From Eulemur rufifrons (taxonomy: Eukaryota; Chordata; Mammalia; Primates; Lemuridae), in assembly GCF_041146395.1 (NCBI RefSeq), contig NC_091006.1, forward strand, positions 10,236,001 through 10,300,000: a DNA stretch of 64,000 bases. Reading direction: 5' to 3'. Below, in pieces: positions 43,560 through 64,000 of the stretch. The notes beneath the pieces were generated by a model. It had not been told where the DNA came from. It was given only the letters and a program-made list of their open reading frames with translations, and searched no databases. Both the position numbers and the translations under genes were made by a program. Each line of letters opens with the position of its first letter. Position 1 is the stretch's first letter.

Positions 43560-46500
43560 TGCCCTTTCAGGCCAGGCTGCGGTTGGGCTGGGGAGGACGA
43601 AGCCCACAGCCCCCCACCCCCGCCTGCTCTTCACGCCTCCCTACGTGATAACACCATCCTGGGCACCCCAGGAGACTCGCTGTGCTGGACTGGAGCCCAA
43701 AGCTGCTGTCCAGCCTGCAAGCCCTGAGGCCTCTGGACGAGAGGAGGGTGGGAGGGGCGTATCTGGTACGTATGGGGTGAAGACCTCAAGGAAAGTTCTC
43801 CTGGGCCCAAAGGCTGGGGTTGGGGCCAGATGGGGGTGGCACCAGAACAGCTCTGGAATTCTAGTTTTCTTTGCCTCAAAGCCCCTGCCCCAGGTCTCTG
43901 CATGGTCCCCTCCTGATGTCTCAGCTCTGTCACCCCTTCCTCGGCTCCCCTGGGTCCCCTGTCTCCCAGGGATGTCACCCTGATATGCCAATTCCTTTGT
44001 AGCCCCTTCCGCAATCTGAAGTTATCGGAGGCATCTGTCTCCCTTGCAGATTCTCGGACTGTCCCTCCCACTGCAATGTAAATTCAGCAAGGGGACTTTG
44101 TGTCGCATCCTTAACTGCCTGCCTGGCCCAGAGCAGGTGCAAAGTCAAGATCTGGGAAAGGATTGTTATCAGTGGGGACGAAGTGGTGGCGCTGAGGACA
44201 GGAGGTGGGTCTGGGGTGGGCTTCTGCTACAGTGTAAGTCCACACGGCAGGTGTAGTTGAGGCTGGGGCTGGGTCAGGCCTTGTGTGCGTGCGGTTGGAT
44301 GTGGGAGTCAGGGTTGCTTTTATTTTATTTATTTATTTATTTATTTTGAGACAGAGTCTCACTCTGTCGCCCGGCCTAGAGTGCTGTGGCGTCAGCCTAG
44401 CTCACAGCAGCCTCAAACTCCTGGGCTTAAGTGATCCTCCTGCCTCAGACTCCTGAGTAGCTGGGACTACAGGCATGCGCCACCATGCCTGGCTAATTTT
44501 TTCCCTATATATATTTTTTAGCTGTCCATATAATTTCTTTCTATTTTTAGTAGGGACGGAGTCTCGCTCTTGCTCAGGCTGGCCTCGAACTCCTGACCTT
44601 GAGTGATGCACCCGCCTCGGCCTCCCAGGGTGCTAGGATTACAGGTGTGAGCCACGGCGCCCGGCCTAGGCTTACTTTTAAAGGCTGGGTTTTGGGTTTA
44701 GGCACAACCTGAGAGAGAGGAGGGATCACCAGCCTAGGCAAAGTTGGGGCTGGGGTCTGTGTTAGGATCGCAGCTCCTCCCCCAATCCCAGCAGCTGGGG
44801 ACCTGACCCAGGTTTAAGATTCAAAGGGCTGAAGGCCTCAGTTCAAGACTGAGTTCTCCAGATAATAGGCCGTGGGGGAGGGGCTGGTTAGGTGGCCAAA
44901 AAGGGAGGGGGAGGAACAGGCCTTGCCCCCCATTTCCCTGTCTCCCCTCAACAGCCTTCACAGCTTGGACCCGTGATCATCAGTGGCCTGTCACAGGCTG
45001 TGATCTATGTCAGACCTCACCCCTTTTTTAATTTAATTTTTTTATTAAGATATAATTCACATGCCATAAAATTCACTCTTTGCAACCATACAGACCAGTG
45101 GGTTTTAATAGATTCATAAAGTTGTGGCGAGCGTTGCAACTACCTAATTCCCAAACATTTTCGTCACCCCAAAAACAAACCCCCACACCATTAGCAGTCA
45201 CTCCCCCCTACTCCCCGTCCCACCCCCCACCCCCGCCCCACAACCACCGTCTCCTTCCTGTCTCTGTGAACCTGCCTGTTCTGGATGGTTCATGTAAATG
45301 GAATCATACACTCTGTGGCCTTTTGTGACTGGCTCCTATCACTTATAGCACAATGTTTTCAAGGTTCATCCATTTATAGCCACCCCCTCTGTAAGCCGCA
45401 GTCCCCTCATCTGGGAAATGGGGTGGGGACAGTGCTGGGGACAGGTGAGCCAGGGGGGGCCCCAAAGAGTGCCCTATGTGGGGACATGCAGACGTGTGCA
45501 GGGAGGTGATCTGCTGCCCCCGTGTGGCGCAGGGGGAACTGCAGGTCTCAGTGCTAAGGCTGGGACATGGTTGGAGGGTCTCAGCCCCTCCGTCCCATCC
45601 CTCACCCTCCAGGGCCCCTGGGTGCTTCTAGAACATTATCTTTAACTCCTCCTTCTCTGCTTGCATCCCTGAGACTCCTCAGGTCCCATTTTTTGAGTAA
45701 GACTAAGAGTGTCCCTACATAGGAAGTTCTAACTTGACCCCCTGTGAAGTGCTTTACTTATGTATTTTCATTGATTGTCGCAGCCTGAGGTTGCTTCTAT
45801 TATTATTCAGGGACAAGAAACCATAGTGGTTAAAAGTCCAAGTTCTGGAGTTTGGGGGCACTTGAAGTTCAAATGCCAGCCCTGCCACTCACTAGCTGTG
45901 TGACCTTCAGGTGTGACTTTTCTTCCTTGGGCCTCATCTGCAAATGGAGTTGATAACGATGTGCCCCACCTCATGGGGTGGCAGGAAGGATAAAGTGCTC
46001 AGAGCCTGGCATAGGGGAAGCCTCCATGACTCTATGTAGGTGATAGTGTCAACCAGTTAATGTTTAACAACCAGCTCTCTGCGGGTGGGGGTTGGAGAGC
46101 CTTGATTTGCAGCTTTTGCCAATTTCCATGGTGTAAATATTCCCACCATGGCTAATTCCAGGCTACCAAGGTGATGTCACTCAAAGCGTTTTTGGAGGAG
46201 AGACGCACAGTAGCCCACCATCATATGGTAGTTTCACTATGCAGGTAAAATACATGTAAATAACCTCACAATCACAGATAATAGTAAATGTAGTCAAATA
46301 ATTTGGACATGATGAGTATGTATTACTTGTACTATTAATACAATTTATTTAATTGTATGTTTGCATAATTTAATTTCTAATGATGGCTGTGGTTAACCAG
46401 TTCCAAAATTCCTGAGACTGTAACAATCAGCTTGTTTGACAATCAGCTCGCCTGAGCCAGCGCCAGCGCACTCCTGTTACCAACACACCCATTCTTTAGA

Positions 46501-47093
46501 AAGGGAAACTGAGGCCCAAGAAGGTGGTCAGAGAGACCAGGGTGGGGGTGGAGCAGGGCACAGAGCCCATCCCAGGACTGTATGATTCGGGGCCAGGACT
46601 ACGCAAAGCCTCTTTCTTTCATCCCATCCTGGTCTAGAGGACATGGGTGGTCCCCACAGCACTGTGTGGCTTCGGCAAGGTCTGTGTGCCCATCTGGAGA
46701 GTGGCTGTGTCCTGCAGGTGATGCCCGCACGGGGTTCCTTTGCCCCTGCATCCACCCTGCCCGGGAGTCCCATGGGGGTTCTTCTCCTCATTTTATAGAC
46801 TGGAAAAGTGAGGCCCAGAAAGGGCAAGTTCCTGCCCCCAGGTCCCACAGCTGGACAGAGAGGGTTCTCAGACCCCAGGTGGGGTGCAGCGGAGAGGACA
46901 CTGCAGCCCCAACCCTGGGGTCTGGGGCAGCATCACTAGGGAGGTCAGCCAGTCCCTGCAGTGGCCAGGCCCTCCGCCTCACCCGGCCACCCCTTCGCAC
47001 CCTTAGGCCTCCGTGCAGAGCTTCGTGGGCCCCACGAGTGGGGGGGAGAGGGTGGGCCGGAGTGAGGGTGCGCGGCGCCTGGGTCCTGCCCCA
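43560..47093. other. Intergenic between EXOC3L2 and MARK4
   Basis: Unique DNA (43,560-44,310), an Alu, unique DNA, an old L1-like fragment (about 45,030-45,390), MIR-like sequence (45,820-46,020), AT-rich possible DNA-transposon remnant (46,040-46,470), and MIR-like sequence again (46,480-46,880). No exon supported. Confidence 0.5.
44318..44667 (-). mobile_element. Alu SINE, antisense, strepsirrhine type
   Basis: Full-length with a (ttta)n tail, linker 'ccctatatatattttttagctgtccatataatttc', and head 'gccacggcgcccggcc'. Confidence 0.95.
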
Positions 47094-47410
47094 CAGATCT
47101 CTGCGTCCCTGCGTGTATCTCTTTGTCTCTTTCTGTCTCAGTCTTTGTTTCTCTCTGTCTCTGTATCTCTCGGTCTCTCTGCACCTCCCACACTCTGTCT
47201 TTTGCTCCCTGCATTTCCCTCTTTCTGTCCTTCGACTCTGTTCATCCTGCTGAGTCTCTGCCCTTCCCTCCGTCTGTCTCCGAGTCTCTCTGTCCCTTTG
47301 TATCCCCGTCTCTCTCTTTCTGTGTCTCTGTCTCTCTTTCTACATCTCTCACTACTTTCTCTGCGTCTCTGGCGCTCTGCCCCGGCGTTTCTCTCCCCTT
47401 CTCTCTTCTC
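47094..47410 (+). repeat. Polypyrimidine (tctctgtctc)n tract upstream of MARK4
   Basis: More than 300 bases of almost pure pyrimidine interrupted by G, with 'tctctgtctctg' and 'tgtctctctttc' units. It adjoins the CpG-rich promoter. Open frames through it are low-complexity artefacts. Confidence 0.85.
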
Positions 47411-47681
47411 CGGTGAGTCGCCACCGTCCTGTGGGAACACGCTCCCCACCAGCGCGCCCAGACCTGCCTCCGCCCCCAGAGCCCCCGGCCAGCCCGGGCC
47501 TGCGCCTTTAAGGGCCGGCGGCGGGGGGCGGGGTCTCGGCGGCCCCGCCCTGGCCACCCCTCCCCCTGACGTCCCTTCCTCCCGGGCCCCTCCGCCGCCT
47601 CCCTCCGCCACCGCCCGGGCCGGCTCCGCGCCCCCTCCGCGGCCCCCACCAGCCCGCCAGCCCGACTGCCCGCCGCCCCCC

Positions 47682-47717
47682 ATGGCGTCCGGGGCCCCAG
47701 CTGCGCGGGGCCACTAG
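47682..47717 (+). other. MARK4: Upstream ORF in MARK4 leader (11 codons)
   Basis: ATG in 'ccccccATGG' context (G at +4), then ten codons to TAG, translating as MASGAPAARGH. It ends 184 bases before the MARK4 ATG, with no other ATG between. If transcription starts upstream of 47,682, this frame would be met first by scanning ribosomes. Confidence 0.5.
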
Positions 47718-47901
47718 GACCCTCGGCGTCCCCTCCCCTCCCCCGCCCTGCCCCCTCTCCCGCGGCGCGGATTCGGGCGTTCACGGCGCCCAGCTTTTGA
47801 GCTCGCGTCCCCAGGCCGGCGGGGGGGGAGGGGAAGAGAGGGGACCCCAGGATCCCCGCCCCCCCCACCCGGCCGCCCCTGCCCCCCGGGACCCGGAGAA
47901 G

Positions 47902-63147
<15,246 letters not shown>

Positions 63148-64000
63148 GTGAGGGTCAGGGAGAGCAGGTGCCCAGAGCCAGGGCAGGAGCCCGCAAGCAC
63201 CTGTCGAGTTGGTCAGTGCATCAGAGAAATGTGCAAGGCCCTTAGGGAGAGCAGCGAGGAGTCTGGGCTCCAGTCCCTGGACTGCCACCTTCTAGCTGTG
63301 TGACCCTGGGCAAGTGGCTTCCCCTCTCTGTGCTTCTGTTTCCTCATCTGCAAATGGGAATAGTCATAGCACCTATCTCACAGAGTTACGAATATCAAAT
63401 GAGGCAATCTGCATACAGCACTTATATTAGTGCCTGGCGTGTGATAAGTGCACATGCATGTTAGCTTTGAGTATTAAGACAAATCACAGATCACTTCCAG
63501 AAAGGTTTGAGCACAAGTCATTAGTGATCTGTATGTTTGGGGAAAACTCCCACCTTGGCACGTATCTCACCTGCCACCCTTTTGTCCTGATCCCTCTAGC
63601 CTGGAATCTTAGAACTCTTGAACTCTAAACCATAAGCTCTGGAAGAACCCCTTAGAAACCAGCCAGAACCCTCCATTCTACAGCTGAGGAAATGGAGGCC
63701 ACCATCAGAGCCTGGCTGCATTAATCAGGACTTTCATGGTTGCAAGTAACAGAAATCCCAAGTCAATCTGGCTTAAACCAGATAATAACAAGTTGAACCA
63801 AAAAAAAAGTTTGAACCATATGAAATTGCCATTCTATAGTTCAAAAAATGTCAATACTGGCAATTTTGTATGATCTCACCTAACCTAATAGTGGTAATTT
63901 ATTCTTTCACGTAACTGAAAAGGCCAGGGTATGCAGCCTTCAGGCACAGTTGGATCCAGGTGCTCAGAGACAGCTGAGAACCTTCACCTTGGTATAGCTT
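63148..64000 (+). other. MARK4: MARK4 intron 10 (partial)
   Basis: Contains a clear MIR ('ctagctgtgtgaccctgggcaagtggcttcccctctctg', about 63,250-63,470) and otherwise unique DNA to the window edge. Confidence 0.75.

Noticed and set aside
47013..47717. 234-codon plus-strand frame running into the MARK4 leader
   Set aside because: Mostly the 'SLSVSLSLS' translation of the pyrimidine tract. Not a plausible N-terminal extension, because it stops at 47,717 before the MARK4 ATG.

Overview
This is nuclear DNA of a primate, most likely a strepsirrhine (lemur or loris group). About twenty Alu elements are present. Many carry, between the two monomers, an extra A/T-rich linker of the type reading 'aaagaaattatctgg...actaaaatatatatag' that is typical of strepsirrhine Alus and absent from human AluJ/S/Y. 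Interspersed L1, MIR-like, Tigger, hAT and MaLR copies and split genes with GT-AG introns complete the picture. Gene content and order match human 19q13.32 (EXOC3L2 next to MARK4).

Layout. Positions 1-21,297 are intergenic: L1 fragments in both orientations, Alus, a hAT element nested in a Tigger-like element, a MER5-type element, and a few unexplained GC-rich stretches. No intact gene was found there. Positions 21,298-39,282 hold EXOC3L2 on the minus strand. Eleven coding exons were reconstructed, each with GT/AG borders and consistent phase, giving an uninterrupted 801-residue Sec6-family protein. A possible untranslated leader exon lies near 43,384-43,480. Positions 39,283-47,420 are the leader-intron and divergent intergenic region. 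Positions 47,420-48,000 are the CpG-rich promoter and first exon of MARK4 on the plus strand. Positions 47,902-63,147 hold the first ten coding exons of MARK4. They give residues 1-335 plus one base, covering the N-terminal header, the whole kinase domain and the linker before the UBA domain. The rest of MARK4 lies beyond the right edge.

The two genes are divergently arranged, with start codons about 8.6 kb apart. MARK4 is a microtubule-affinity-regulating Ser/Thr kinase that acts on tau/MAPs and at centrosomes and cilia. EXOC3L2 is an exocyst-subunit-3-like protein implicated in vesicle trafficking. They are neighbours, not an operon or a known shared pathway.

I found no previously undescribed system. 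The observations most worth a second look are: an 11-codon upstream ORF in a good start context in the MARK4 leader; the nested transposon with an exact 8-bp target duplication; a possible relic exon and a Ras-P-loop-like stretch in the intergenic region; several independently decayed ~40-bp minisatellites in the introns; and a paired ETS/GATA motif cluster near the presumed EXOC3L2 first exon. Exon borders were read by eye from splice consensus and reading-frame continuity. Repeat family names come from memory of consensus sequences, not from a search.
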